From Oceanobacter mangrovi (GTDB taxonomy: Bacteria > Pseudomonadota > Gammaproteobacteria > Pseudomonadales > Oceanobacteraceae), in the NCBI RefSeq assembly GCF_019740315.1, contig NZ_JAHXZR010000012.1:62001-126000 (forward strand): DNA of 64,000 bases. The letters run 5' to 3'. The notes beneath the pieces were generated by a model, which was not told where the DNA came from, ran no database searches, and saw only the letters and a list, made by a program, of their open reading frames with translations. Made by a program: the position numbers and the translations under genes. Shown here piece after piece: positions 17,689 to 26,890 of the stretch. Position 1 is the stretch's first letter. Each line of letters begins with the position of its first letter.

Positions 17689-18213
17689 ATGGATTGGAAT
17701 ACAACCGTTACCGCAGACGGGTATGTACGTGACCCGGACTGTGGCGTCGCTTTAATCGCCCCGCGTTTGCAACTGGATTATTGGCATCGCCAGAGTTGCC
17801 GTATTCGTGCCGGAGTGACTGCCTACGAAGCGTATCAGCTGACGACCAGCCATAATCCTGCCTGGTTACGGGGCGCTTTCTGGATTCGGGATCGAATCAG
17901 TGCCCTGGCAGGCGTTGAGAAAATCGGTGGTTTCAACGATAGCAGACCAACAGTTGCGCCGAAGGTAGGCGAAAAACTCGATTTTTTCAGGCTGGTGTTA
18001 ATAACAGATAACGAGCTGCTGTTGACGTCGGAAGATCGTCATTTAGGGGTGCTGATTTCGTTCGGGATTGCCGAACTGGATGAAGAATTCAGTCTGTTAA
18101 CGGTGACTGCCAGCGTTAAAAATCGCAACCGCTTTGGCAAACTTTATATGTTGCCAGTAGGATCTGCGCACAAGTGGATTGTGAACAGCATGCTGAAAAA
18201 TATCGCGGTCTGA
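17689..18213 (+). CDS. DUF2867 family protein
   Basis: 174 aa from the ATG at 17689, preceded by AAGGGAATTCAGGA. An ATG at 17605 would add 28 residues of no recognisable character and has poor spacing. The C-terminal half shows the DUF2867 pattern: KVGEKLDFFRLV, a SEDRHLGVLISF strand block, then FGKLYMLPVGSAHKWIV near the end. No signal peptide or TM. The biochemical role of the family is unknown. No operon partner; it faces potD convergently. Confidence 0.7.
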   Translation: MDWNTTVTADGYVRDPDCGVALIAPRLQLDYWHRQSCRIRAGVTAYEAYQLTTSHNPAWLRGAFWIRDRISALAGVEKIGGFNDSRPTVAPKVGEKLDFFRLVLITDNELLLTSEDRHLGVLISFGIAELDEEFSLLTVTASVKNRNRFGKLYMLPVGSAHKWIVNSMLKNIAV

Positions 18214-18228
18214 ATCAATACATCAGAT

Positions 18229-18261
18229 GACGGAGTGCGGGCGTTCTGCCCGCATCCCGTC
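18229..18261. terminator. Long stem-loop between convergent genes
   Basis: GACGG-A-GTGCGGGC and GCCCGCAT-C-CCGTC form a stem of about 14 pairs with one mismatch around GTTCT. There is no clear U-run in either direction, so it may act as a structural barrier between the DUF2867 and potD transcripts rather than as a classical terminator. Confidence 0.45.
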
Positions 18262-18296
18262 GCCGTAAACCAGTGATTCTGTAGCCGCGTCGCGGG

Positions 18297-19343
18297 TTAC
18301 ATGCTGGTCTTCAGCTCTTCCCAGTACTTGTTGTACAGAGCAGTTGCTTCATCACCCACGTCTTCCTGGAATTCACCCTTGCTGATGATTGCCTGGGACG
18401 GGAAGATGATCGGGTTGTTGCGGGTCTCTTCGTCCAACAGCTCCAGTGCATCCTTGTTGGGGGTGGCGTAGCCGATGTAATCGACGGTGCGGGCGGCAAT
18501 TTCCGGACGCAGCATAAAGTTGATGAACTGGTGCGCGGCATCCTTGTGTTCGGCGTTAGCCGGGATGGCAAAGCTGTCGACCCACAGAATCACGCCTTCA
18601 GACGGGTAGATGTAGTCAATTTCCGGCATCTCTTCCTGCGCCATGATGACTTCACCATTCCAGATCATGCCGAGATTCACATCACCGGCCATATACGGCT
18701 CACGTGGAGCATCGGAGTTAAAGGTCAGCACGTTGGGCATCAGGGTTTTCAGCAGCTGATAAGCCTGTTCAATTTCTTTGGGGTCGCGGGTATTGGCGGA
18801 GTGACCCTGAATTGCCAGCGCCATCTGGAATACTTCACGCACATCGTCGGTCAGCAGCAGACTGCCGAGCCATTTGCTGTCCCACAGATCGTTCCAGCTG
18901 GTGATGGAAGACTTTTCGATTTCATCGGTATTGATGCCAATGCCGGTGCTACCCCAGGTGTAGGGGATGGAGTACTGGTTGCCCTTGTCGTAGGGCTTAT
19001 TCAGCAGGCTGGTGTCGAGGTGCTTGAGGTTACTCAGCTTGCTCTGGTCGATTTTCGCCAACAGGCCTTCTCGAGCCATTTTCGAAATGTAGTAGGACGA
19101 CGGTACCACGATGTCGTAGCCTTTGGCGTTCTGGATCTTGATCTTGGAGTACATCACCTCGTTGCTTTCATAGGTGTTGTACTCAACCTCGATGCCGGTC
19201 GCTTCGGTAAATTCTTCCAGTACTCCGTCTGGAATGTATTCACTCCAGTTGTAGATTACTACCTTGTCAGCCGCGTTGGCGGCGACAGCGGCCAGCAGTG
19301 CAGCCGCGGCCGACACGTTGCGAAACAGCGAAGTCAAAGTCAT
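18297..19343 (-). CDS. potD: Spermidine/putrescine ABC transporter substrate-binding protein
   Basis: 348-aa periplasmic polyamine-binding protein with a signal peptide cut near VAANA/ADKV. The mature start KVVIYNWSEYIPDGVL is typical. Family ligand residues are kept: the acidic pair in LTDDVREVF (corresponding to E. coli PotD Asp168 and Glu171) and WVD (Trp255 and Asp257). It is the last gene of potABCD, and its ATG overlaps the potC stop by 4 bp. With PotA, PotB and PotC it forms an ABC importer for spermidine and/or putrescine. Confidence 0.93.
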   Translation of the reverse strand: MTLTSLFRNVSAAAALLAAVAANAADKVVIYNWSEYIPDGVLEEFTEATGIEVEYNTYESNEVMYSKIKIQNAKGYDIVVPSSYYISKMAREGLLAKIDQSKLSNLKHLDTSLLNKPYDKGNQYSIPYTWGSTGIGINTDEIEKSSITSWNDLWDSKWLGSLLLTDDVREVFQMALAIQGHSANTRDPKEIEQAYQLLKTLMPNVLTFNSDAPREPYMAGDVNLGMIWNGEVIMAQEEMPEIDYIYPSEGVILWVDSFAIPANAEHKDAAHQFINFMLRPEIAARTVDYIGYATPNKDALELLDEETRNNPIIFPSQAIISKGEFQEDVGDEATALYNKYWEELKTSM

Positions 19344-20143
19344 TGGTTTTTCTGCCTTTTAATGAGCCAGGTGGTTACAGCAACCAGCGTCAGTGACAAG
19401 ACCAACAGCAGGGTCGCCAGTGCGTTTACTTCGGGGGATACGCCCACTTTCACCATGGAAAATACGCGGATTGGCAAGATCTCAAAACCCGGCCCGGTCA
19501 CGAAAGAGCTGATAATCACGTCATCAAGCGACAGGGTAAAACTCAGCAGCCAGCCTGCCAGTACCGCCGGGGCCATCAAGGGCAGGATAATCACCCGGAA
19601 AATCCGTGCTTCACTGGCGCCGAGGTCCTGCGCGGCTTCGAGAATATTGGGGTCGAGGCTTTTCATCTGGGCGTAAACGGTAATCACCACAAACGGCAGA
19701 CAAAAGGTAATGTGGGCGATCAGCAGTGACCAGAATCCCAGCTGGATACCGAGAGCGATAAAAATAATCAGGAAGGTAATCGCCAGCACGATATCGGGTG
19801 ACATCATCAGCACAAACAACAGTGAGCTGGTGGCACTCTTAAGCGGGAAACGATAACGATGAATCGCCAGCGCCATCAGGGTGCCGATCAGGGTTGCTGC
19901 GGTGGCGGCAAGGGCTGCGACCAGCAAGGAGTGGCCGAACGCCTGCATCATGGCATTGTTGTCGAACAGCTCCTGATACCACTTGAGTGAAAAGCCGGCC
20001 CAGTTATGACCGTATTTCGACTTGTTGAACGAGTTGGTCACCAGCACCGCCATCGGCAGATACAGGTACACAAACACCAGCCCGATAAACAGCCATTTGA
20101 ACAGGCGTCCAGTTATGGCGCGGGGGTCAGAGATTCTGGTCAT
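19340..20143 (-). CDS. potC: Polyamine ABC transporter permease PotC
   Basis: 267-aa inner-membrane permease with about six hydrophobic segments. The EAA-loop region, LEAAQDLGASEARIFRVIILP, carries the conserved EAA...G pattern that docks on the ATPase. Its start overlaps the potB end by 17 bp and its stop overlaps potD by 4 bp. Together with PotB it forms the transmembrane channel. PotI of the putrescine system is the close alternative, but operon order matches potABCD. Confidence 0.93.
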   Translation of the reverse strand: MTRISDPRAITGRLFKWLFIGLVFVYLYLPMAVLVTNSFNKSKYGHNWAGFSLKWYQELFDNNAMMQAFGHSLLVAALAATAATLIGTLMALAIHRYRFPLKSATSSLLFVLMMSPDIVLAITFLIIFIALGIQLGFWSLLIAHITFCLPFVVITVYAQMKSLDPNILEAAQDLGASEARIFRVIILPLMAPAVLAGWLLSFTLSLDDVIISSFVTGPGFEILPIRVFSMVKVGVSPEVNALATLLLVLSLTLVAVTTWLIKRQKNQ

Positions 20144-21005
20144 CCATGCCTCCTTGTTTCTGGACGTACTGGTTGGCCTTGTAATAGAGCCACAATAACA
20201 ACCCCATCAGCACAATCAGGAACACACTGAAGGCTGAGCCAAACGGCCAGTCGCGGGCCACCAGAAACTGGTTTTTTATGACATTCCCGAGCAGCAGGCT
20301 GCGGGCACCACCGAGCAGGTCGGCAACGTAGAACATGCCCATGGCAGGCAGGAACACAATCAGGCAACCGGCAATCACGCCCGGCATGGTCAGCGGCAGA
20401 ATGATGTGGCGAAAGCGATGGAAGGCATTGGCGCCAAGATCCTTGCCGGCTTCCAGTAACGACTGATCGAGTTTATCGAAGCTGGCCATCAGCGGCAGCA
20501 CCATAAAGGGCAGCAGGATGTATACCAGCCCGAAGATCACCGCAAAATCCGTGTACAGCAGCTGCACCGGCTTGTCGACGATGCCAGTACTCACTAACAC
20601 CAGGTTGAACAGGCCTTTTTTACCCAGCAACATCTTGATGGCGTAGATGCGAATCAGGCTGTTGGTCCAGAACGGAATCACCATCATAAACAGCAGAATG
20701 GCGCGCAGTGCCGGCGTCATGCGCGACAGCAAAAATGCAAATGGATAACCAATGCCAAGGGCAATCACGGTGGTAATGCCAGACAACACCAGGCTGTCCC
20801 AGAATACCCCGGCATAGGTGTCATCGAGTACCTTGAGGTAGTTATCCAGCGTGATCGGCCAGATAGCAAAGTTGTCGGCATCGGCGGTCAGGAAGCTGGT
20901 ACCGACCACCATCAGGTGTGGCAGCAAGACAAAGATGCTGAGCCAGCTGATGGTCAGGGTAATGACCAGACGGCGGAAGTTGAGGTTGGCTATGAAAGCT
21001 TTCAT
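20127..21005 (-). CDS. potB: Polyamine ABC transporter permease PotB
   Basis: 292-aa inner-membrane permease; an N-terminal TM is followed by about five more. The EAA motif appears in LLEAGKDLGANAFHRFRHII. It starts 2 bp after the potA stop and overlaps potC, so the three are translationally coupled. Partner of PotC in the heteromeric channel. PotH is the nearest alternative name. Confidence 0.93.
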   Translation of the reverse strand: MKAFIANLNFRRLVITLTISWLSIFVLLPHLMVVGTSFLTADADNFAIWPITLDNYLKVLDDTYAGVFWDSLVLSGITTVIALGIGYPFAFLLSRMTPALRAILLFMMVIPFWTNSLIRIYAIKMLLGKKGLFNLVLVSTGIVDKPVQLLYTDFAVIFGLVYILLPFMVLPLMASFDKLDQSLLEAGKDLGANAFHRFRHIILPLTMPGVIAGCLIVFLPAMGMFYVADLLGGARSLLLGNVIKNQFLVARDWPFGSAFSVFLIVLMGLLLWLYYKANQYVQKQGGMDDQNL

Positions 21006-21007
21006 GG

Positions 21008-22111
21008 TCAGCTTAACTCGTCAGCCTTGATGACGTGCTCCCAGCCATGCACCCAGTTGACCCACACTCGCTGGTTGATCTTGTAGGCGAAATCCGGATC
21101 GTCCTCGTTGAAAAATTCGCTGGCTTGCACGGTGACGCCGTTATCCAGCCGGATCACCGAATCCAGTGTCTTGCCGGTGTAGTTGCTTTCGACAACTTCG
21201 CCGATCATGCCATCCGCCTCGTTGGCATCTTCGAGGTATTCGATACGCAGGTCTTCCGGCCGCAACAGCACATGAACCTTGTCGCCTGGTTCCAACCGCT
21301 GGTTGGCATGGATGACCCACTGCTTGTCGTGGATCTGGGCCAGATACTGGAAGTCGTCGCGGGCTTCGATAATGGTGGCGTCGAAGACGTTGATCTCACC
21401 GATAAAACGCGCCACAAACAGGTTGCGCGGTGACTCGTAGATTTCCCGTGGCGTGCCGACCTGTTGTGGCTGGCCGTTGTTCATCACCAGTACCCGGTCT
21501 GACATCGACAGGGCTTCTTCCTGATCGTGGGTCACATAGATAAAGGTAATGCCGAGCTGACGCTGGATGCGCTTCAGCTCAATCTGCATTTGTTTACGCA
21601 GCTTGTAATCGAGTGCCGACAGCGATTCATCCAGCAGCAGCACCTTGGGCTGGTTGACGATGGCACGGGCAATTGCCACCCGTTGCTTCTGGCCGCCAGA
21701 CAACTGGTGCGGCTTGCGCTGTTCAAAGTCTGTCAGCTGCACTACGGCCAGCGCTTCCCTGACCCGGCTGCGGATATCCGCTTTCGCCACGCCAGCCATC
21801 TTCAGACCAAAAGCGACGTTGTCGAACACCGTCATATGCGGGAACAGGGCGTAGCTCTGGAACACGGTGTTGGTTGGGCGTTTTTCAGCTTCCAGACGGC
21901 TGATGTCGGTGCCATCAAGTACGATCTTGCCTTCATCCGGGGCTTCAAAACCGGCGATCAGCCGCAGGACGGTGGTTTTGCCGCAGCCGGAAGGTCCCAG
22001 TATGGTAAAAAATTCGCCGTCTTCGATGTTGAGGTCAAACTCATACAACACCGCATGGGAATCAAAACGCTTGGTAATCTGCTTGAGGGCTAAGAAAGAA
22101 GAGGAACTCAC
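21008..22111 (-). CDS. potA: Polyamine ABC transporter ATPase PotA
   Basis: 367-aa ABC ATPase powering polyamine import. Walker A is GPSGCGKT, the Q-loop region reads [11 protein letters not shown], the ABC signature is LSGGQKQR and Walker B is [12 protein letters not shown], followed by the switch His in [10 protein letters not shown]-terminal regulatory/OB region with [15 protein letters not shown] and [11 protein letters not shown] matches PotA-type ATPases closely. First gene of the operon; E. coli PotA is of similar length (378 aa). Confidence 0.95.
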   Translation of the reverse strand: MSSSSFLALKQITKRFDSHAVLYEFDLNIEDGEFFTILGPSGCGKTTVLRLIAGFEAPDEGKIVLDGTDISRLEAEKRPTNTVFQSYALFPHMTVFDNVAFGLKMAGVAKADIRSRVREALAVVQLTDFEQRKPHQLSGGQKQRVAIARAIVNQPKVLLLDESLSALDYKLRKQMQIELKRIQRQLGITFIYVTHDQEEALSMSDRVLVMNNGQPQQVGTPREIYESPRNLFVARFIGEINVFDATIIEARDDFQYLAQIHDKQWVIHANQRLEPGDKVHVLLRPEDLRIEYLEDANEADGMIGEVVESNYTGKTLDSVIRLDNGVTVQASEFFNEDDPDFAYKINQRVWVNWVHGWEHVIKADELS

Positions 22112-22611
22112 AGCTGAGCACTCCCTGCCAAAAGAAGGTGAATTTCAGTCAACTGTATCAGACCACGCAGGAACAATGAGGTTGGAGGCGCAGTAATTCG
22201 GGCAATGGTTGACCTGTTCTCTGACATAAAGAGCGTGGGAAACGATCGTTCCCCGAAAAAGAGCGCGCGACTATAACAGTCGTCGGCTGTGATGCAACCG
22301 TTGATCTTTATCGCCAATGGGCCTGCTACAGGAGATTGCTAAGAAATTGGTGGAGTGAAAACCTTGCCGACGCCGTCAGTGGCGAACAGGAAAAGTCAGC
22401 AGGCAAACTGAATAGCAAATTTACACTGTGTTTGTTTTCCTCTTGGTCATATTTTACGTAGCGATAATTACTGCGTGCTTGATCAAGAAATAGTCGAAAA
22501 GTTGTGCGGAAGGGCCTGAGATAGGCTTTTGCTGTTTATATGTCTTCCTTATACTGCGCGCCGCTTTTGCAGAGCCACATGGGGTGGCGCTCAGCCTACA
22601 AGGATATAGCT
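22112..22611. other. 500-bp divergent regulatory region (potABCD / second PotD-like gene)
   Basis: No supported gene. It contains a near-perfect palindrome at 22237-22254 and a possible sigma-70 promoter for the plus-strand gene: a weak TTTTGC box (22527-22532), a 17-nt spacer and TATACT (22550-22555). A GAGCCAC/GTGGCGCTC hairpin lies in the presumed leader (about 22573-22594). A 24-codon extension upstream of the signal peptide at 22612 is judged non-coding. Confidence 0.45.
22237..22254. promoter_or_regulatory. Imperfect palindrome, candidate operator
   Basis: GGGAAACGATCGTTCCCC is symmetric about CGATCG with a single mismatched pair. It lies about 125 bp upstream of potA and 290 bp before the divergent binding-protein ORF. 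The shape suits a dimeric repressor, but the regulator is unknown. Confidence 0.4.
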
Positions 22612-23706
22612 ATGCGAAAACTATTATTGTTGCTCTCCGCAATCATTTCTTCGTCGGTACTTGCCGACCCTGCCACGCTCAAAATTCTTAACTGGGGCAA
22701 TTATATCTCGCCCGAGGTGTTGGCGGAGTTTGAACAGCAGCAAAACGTCAAAGTCGAATACGTTGAGTTCAACAATGAAGAAGAATTCAAGTTCATGTTG
22801 TTTGACGATAACAGCGACTTTGATGTGGTGTTTCCATCATCACGCATCATCAATCAGCTCAGTTCCCGCCAGATCATCCAGCAGCTTGATGTTAGCCGGC
22901 TGCCAGCACTGGCCGATATTCGCCCGGAAATCCGCAGTCAGTTCCAGCGCCATGACGTTCGTGGTGACTATGGTGTGCCCTACATGTGGGGCACGACAGG
23001 GCTGGGAATCAATACCCGTTTGTTGGCGCAACAGGGCTTGGGGGAAAAGGATTATTCGCTGAAGTTGTTTGATGAAACAACCCGGCAGCAGGCTGCCCAT
23101 TGTGGTATTGCGTTGCTGTATGAACGCGACGAGATTTTTGCGGCTGCTCTCAAATACATGGGGGCGTCGGTGAATACCGAGGACAGGGCGGTTTTATCCC
23201 GGGCGGGGGCCTTGGTGGGAGCGGCTCTGAAAGACGTCAGTTATTTGCACAGCACCCAGTACCTGGATGATCTGGCCGCAGGTAATGTCTGTGTCACGCT
23301 GGGATACAGTGGCGATATTCTTGGTGCAATCGAAGGGCATGATGAGCTGGCCTATATCATTCCACCAGAAGGTGCGGCCATGTGGATTGACGTGATGGCG
23401 ATTCCAGCCAGGGCCCGTAATCTTGAGCTGGCCTACCAGTTCATTAACTTCCTGATGAAGCCGGAAACGGCAGCCCAAAACTCCAACTATCTGGACTACC
23501 CAACGGTCATGAACTCATCATTGCCGTTGATCAACCCGGATGTGCTGAATAATCCCGGCATTTATCCGCCACTACAGCTACAGGCGTCATTGGAAACACT
23601 GAGTCCGGTCGGGACGACAGCCAACAAACGCATGAACAAGGAATGGGTAAAGTCAGTGTGTGCCAGTGGCAAATATTGCACTGTGCCGGTCAGTGCCTAC
23701 TTTTGA
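22612..23706 (+). CDS. Second PotD/PotF-like periplasmic binding protein
   Basis: 364 aa from the ATG at 22612, which has AAGGA upstream and opens a clean signal peptide (MRKLLLLLSAIISSSVLA). The mature protein starts LKILNWGNYISPEVLAEF, a PotD-family beginning. The Trp/Asp pair of the polyamine pocket is kept as WID. The equivalent of PotD Asp168 reads Glu in YERDEIF, whereas Glu171 is kept. There is no permease or ATPase with it, so it is either an alternative binding protein for the divergent PotABC or a sensor component. Ligand preference may differ from PotD. Confidence 0.85.
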   Translation: MRKLLLLLSAIISSSVLADPATLKILNWGNYISPEVLAEFEQQQNVKVEYVEFNNEEEFKFMLFDDNSDFDVVFPSSRIINQLSSRQIIQQLDVSRLPALADIRPEIRSQFQRHDVRGDYGVPYMWGTTGLGINTRLLAQQGLGEKDYSLKLFDETTRQQAAHCGIALLYERDEIFAAALKYMGASVNTEDRAVLSRAGALVGAALKDVSYLHSTQYLDDLAAGNVCVTLGYSGDILGAIEGHDELAYIIPPEGAAMWIDVMAIPARARNLELAYQFINFLMKPETAAQNSNYLDYPTVMNSSLPLINPDVLNNPGIYPPLQLQASLETLSPVGTTANKRMNKEWVKSVCASGKYCTVPVSAYF

Positions 23707-23729
23707 CAGACTCTGCAGGCGTACATCAA

Positions 23730-23755
23730 GAACCAGCAGACAGCACTGCTGGTTC
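23730..23755. terminator. Perfect 10-bp stem-loop between convergent genes
   Basis: GAACCAGCAG and CTGCTGGTTC pair perfectly around ACAGCA, between the PotD-like gene and tssK, which converge. There is no real U-run (TTCCCTACC follows). It probably separates the two transcripts. Confidence 0.55.
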
Positions 23756-23767
23756 CCTACCGGTTTA

Positions 23768-25105
23768 TTACTGCCGAACCGCCCAGAACTCCACCTCCAG
23801 ACCCTCATTCTCTCCGGCGATATGGAAGGCAAATCCGCCAGAGGTTTTCAGCGATTGCCACTGCTCACCCTGACTGTCCAGTTCGAAGTAGACAAAGCCT
23901 GAGTGGTAAGGGATTTCTCGGGGGGCAACCGGAATTACCGATAATCCAATACCGCTGAGCTGGTTGTTGACCAGGTTGCGAATGGTTTCGACGGAACCGA
24001 CTTTCACATGCTTGGGCATGTATTCACGCAACTTGTCGGTCGACATATCCGCCTTGATTGCCAGAATAAACCGCGCCTGGGTAATCAGGCTATGGTCAGC
24101 AATGCGGGACACAAAGATACCGTACTTGTGCTGTTCGACTTTCTGCGGAATTGCGGTTTGCTCCAGTACTGTACTGAGGTACTTGCCCAAATGATCGACT
24201 GCCATCTGATAACACTGCTGCAGGTTCTCGTGTTGATAGTCGGGTTCCAGTCTGGGTCTGCGCTCCAGTGTGGTAAAGGTAGCCAGTTCACCAGTCAGAC
24301 CCAGTAGTTCACGATACAGGGCTTCCGGGTGTAGTTGTGGAATCTGGCTCATATGGCGCAGGCGCGGTTCGTAGCGGTTAAGCATCTGCAGCAACATGAA
24401 GTCGGCGATCGCTGACGATCCCCCTTCCTGATTGGAAGCCGCAAAACGGTGGGCCAATACATCTGCCCGCTGCTTGACCAGACCGATGGTATTGGTCAGA
24501 TGGTGTTGTAATTGGCCATTACAGCGAATCGCCAATACGGGCGGGATATATTGCTTGTCGAGAATCACAGCACCTTCAGCGGTGACTTCCTGAATACGGG
24601 CCAATGGCAGGCAACTGAAACCACCAAGTTCTTCACGTTCCAGTGCCAGCCGGAACTGCAGGCTGGCAAGGTCAACGGCTTCAAAATCGCTGTTGTTGCT
24701 GCAGTAGTCATAAACATCCCGGGTCTGGATGCCATAACGGGTGATGCTTTCGGAATCATCATGACCGGCAACGTATTTATTGCCAGGCTGGTAGATTGGC
24801 AGAATCAGGTAGATAAGCTGGTTACGGACGTTGCGGTCGATTTCCAGTGGCCTGGGCAATGAGGCATCGCGTGGCAATTCAAACGGACAACCGTCCGGCA
24901 TGATGCCTCGCGCCCGTGACAGTCCGATCTGGCCATTGTTGAGCAGGCTGAGATCCAGGCTGAGATCCAGAAACCCCCACATAAAAGGAGCAATGGCGCG
25001 GGCGCGTTGTTCAATGCGAGCTTCCAGATAGCGTTCCTGCTGCTGGAAATGATGAGGAAACAGGTACAGGCTTTCCAGCCAGGCAACCTTGTTGTCATTA
25101 CTCAT
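23768..25105 (-). CDS. tssK: T6SS baseplate subunit TssK
   Basis: 445 aa. The family opening VAWLESLYLFPHHFQQQERYLE is diagnostic of TssK (VasE/ImpJ). TssK trimers link the TssFG wedge of the baseplate to the TssLM membrane complex in the cytoplasm. Last gene of the minus-strand FHA-tssJ-tssK unit, 55 bp after tssJ. No unusual features. Confidence 0.95.
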   Translation of the reverse strand: MSNDNKVAWLESLYLFPHHFQQQERYLEARIEQRARAIAPFMWGFLDLSLDLSLLNNGQIGLSRARGIMPDGCPFELPRDASLPRPLEIDRNVRNQLIYLILPIYQPGNKYVAGHDDSESITRYGIQTRDVYDYCSNNSDFEAVDLASLQFRLALEREELGGFSCLPLARIQEVTAEGAVILDKQYIPPVLAIRCNGQLQHHLTNTIGLVKQRADVLAHRFAASNQEGGSSAIADFMLLQMLNRYEPRLRHMSQIPQLHPEALYRELLGLTGELATFTTLERRPRLEPDYQHENLQQCYQMAVDHLGKYLSTVLEQTAIPQKVEQHKYGIFVSRIADHSLITQARFILAIKADMSTDKLREYMPKHVKVGSVETIRNLVNNQLSGIGLSVIPVAPREIPYHSGFVYFELDSQGEQWQSLKTSGGFAFHIAGENEGLEVEFWAVRQ

Positions 25106-25160
25106 GAGTCACGGATTCCATAACGTGTGCAGTTAAGAGCAAGGCTCTGTTCGGTGAGAT

Positions 25161-25700
25161 TCAGGACTGGGTGTCTTCCCTGAAGCTGGTCTTTTCTTCG
25201 GCCGGGTCCTTGCGTTGAAGCGCCGTGTCGGGATCGCCGTCCAGTACGTCATCGGCGCTGATCGTGACCGCGTGGGTGTAGTGGCCATATGACTTGATGT
25301 CATAAACAAACTTCCAGTGACTGGCATCCAGATTACGGAATGCGGCAACGACAGCAATATGGGTTGCCTTGGCCGTCAAGGGTACTTTCTGCAGAACGGA
25401 CTCACCGGGTTGTAAAATCAGTTCATCCATCGACAGTAACTCATCACTGAGCAGCTCTTCGCCGTGGAAATAGATTTCGTCAAAACTCATGTTGTCAAAG
25501 GTCGTTCGAGAACTGAGCTGATAGATACGCACCTGTACGGGTGAGGATCGGCCACTGCCATCCGGGTTGACATCTTCTGTGGCAATCAACCTGATCTGAT
25601 CGAAGGGTTTCCAGACGGTTGTAACGACGGAACAGCCAGAGGTCAGGGCAAATGATAAAAGTGCTGCGCTAAGCAGCCTGTATCGAGTTATAAATTTCAT
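25161..25700 (-). CDS. tssJ: T6SS outer-membrane lipoprotein TssJ
   Basis: 179 aa from the ATG at 25700; a GTG at 25709 is also possible and would overlap the FHA gene stop. The lipobox LTSGC places the acylated cysteine at residue 23. The mature part has the TssJ transthyretin-like pattern, with VRIYQLSSRTTFDNMSFDEI and a late HWKFVYDIKS block. It anchors the TssLM complex to the outer membrane via TssM. Lies between the FHA gene and tssK. Confidence 0.92.
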   Translation of the reverse strand: MKFITRYRLLSAALLSFALTSGCSVVTTVWKPFDQIRLIATEDVNPDGSGRSSPVQVRIYQLSSRTTFDNMSFDEIYFHGEELLSDELLSMDELILQPGESVLQKVPLTAKATHIAVVAAFRNLDASHWKFVYDIKSYGHYTHAVTISADDVLDGDPDTALQRKDPAEEKTSFREDTQS

Positions 25701-25708
25701 GAATATCA

Positions 25709-26890
25709 CTATCGTTTGGCTCGGCGAGCAGTGAGTTGCAGGATGCGTTTTTCAAAAGCCTTGTGGATATCATCCCGAATCCGGTCATTGGCCCTGGGCC
25801 AGTATTTCTCGTAAAAAGCCCATCTTTGGGCCGCAGGAGAGAGTTTGTTGCGGAATTTCAGGTTGGCCTGTTGCAGGCCGCTCTCGGGTTGGGGTTGCTG
25901 AGCATAAGCCAGTTCGACTTGCTCTGGTGCCAGACTGTTGGTTGCCAGGGCAATAGCCTCAACGGTTTGCTGTTCCAATGCCTGTTGATCTTCGATCATG
26001 GCTTCGGTGCTGTGCAGCAATATCGACGGGATTGACTTACGGCTGCTATGGCGGCTGTCGAGCAGGATCTTGATCAGTGCATCGCCGTCAGGAATGTCAC
26101 ACACGGGGTCCTTTGACAGCTCTCTGGCAACGGCCGGTGCGTCCAGGCACAAACGACTTTTGAGCTCTCGTTGCGCATGCAGCGCTTTCAGAGTGGTGTC
26201 TGCCAACACTCGTAAGGTTTGCCCTATGACCTCCAGCTGGTCAGCATTGACGTCCGCTGCCTGTAATTGATCGCCGATACGCATGCCTTTTAGTAAGGAA
26301 GCAACCAGCTTGTGCTGTTGTTGATTAAATGACAGGACATCGGCACGGCGTTGTTGATCGGCCTTGCGGGTGGGTTCATCGACCGGCGCACTGACAGCTT
26401 CTGCTGGCAGATCCCAGTTCTCCGGAATCAGGGCTGCTGGTGGCGTAAAGTGGTCGGAGCCGGATGCCGTAAAGACGGTGGTTTCGCTATTGCCGGGTTG
26501 AGCGGGTTTACGAACCGGGTCTGCCAACACCTCTCTGGTTGCTTTCTTCAGCTGTGGTTTCTGGGGCGGTATGGAAACATCCGCACTGACCTGGAGCTGG
26601 AAGGGGCCTATGTTGAACAGCTCTCCGGGTTTCAGCAGGTGCTGCTGGCGCGGGGAGAGATTGCTGCCTTTTGAAACCAGATAAATGCCGTTGGCTGAGC
26701 CAGCATCTTCCAACAGATAGTTACCATTATCGTAGCGCACGATAGCGTGAACCCGAGACACGATCTTTTGATCGCAGGGCAGGGACATTTGACAGTCGGG
26801 GTTGCGGCCGATCTTGACATCAGACTGCCCCAAGGCAATTTCCCGTTTAAATCTCGTATCTGTTCTATGGGCAATAAGTTTTAATTCCAT
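25709..26890 (-). CDS. tagH: T6SS FHA-domain protein (Fha/TagH type)
   Basis: 393 aa from the ATG at 26890, where MELKLIAH gives a natural FHA start; ATG (26908) and GTG (26947) starts upstream are possible. The FHA domain (about 5-95) shows IGRNPDC, the phosphothreonine-contacting VSRVHA and SANGIYL. The rest is a Gln-rich linker plus a C-terminal TagH-like region ending ARRAKR. In known systems the FHA protein reads threonines phosphorylated by PpkA and activates assembly. It shares a divergent intergenic region with the kinase gene, fitting joint control. Confidence 0.9.
   Translation of the reverse strand: MELKLIAHRTDTRFKREIALGQSDVKIGRNPDCQMSLPCDQKIVSRVHAIVRYDNGNYLLEDAGSANGIYLVSKGSNLSPRQQHLLKPGELFNIGPFQLQVSADVSIPPQKPQLKKATREVLADPVRKPAQPGNSETTVFTASGSDHFTPPAALIPENWDLPAEAVSAPVDEPTRKADQQRRADVLSFNQQQHKLVASLLKGMRIGDQLQAADVNADQLEVIGQTLRVLADTTLKALHAQRELKSRLCLDAPAVARELSKDPVCDIPDGDALIKILLDSRHSSRKSIPSILLHSTEAMIEDQQALEQQTVEAIALATNSLAPEQVELAYAQQPQPESGLQQANLKFRNKLSPAAQRWAFYEKYWPRANDRIRDDIHKAFEKRILQLTARRAKR

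Noticed and set aside
18531-19676. 381-codon plus-strand ORF over potD and potC
   Set aside because: Antisense to two clearly identified genes; its composition is a mirror of their codon bias.
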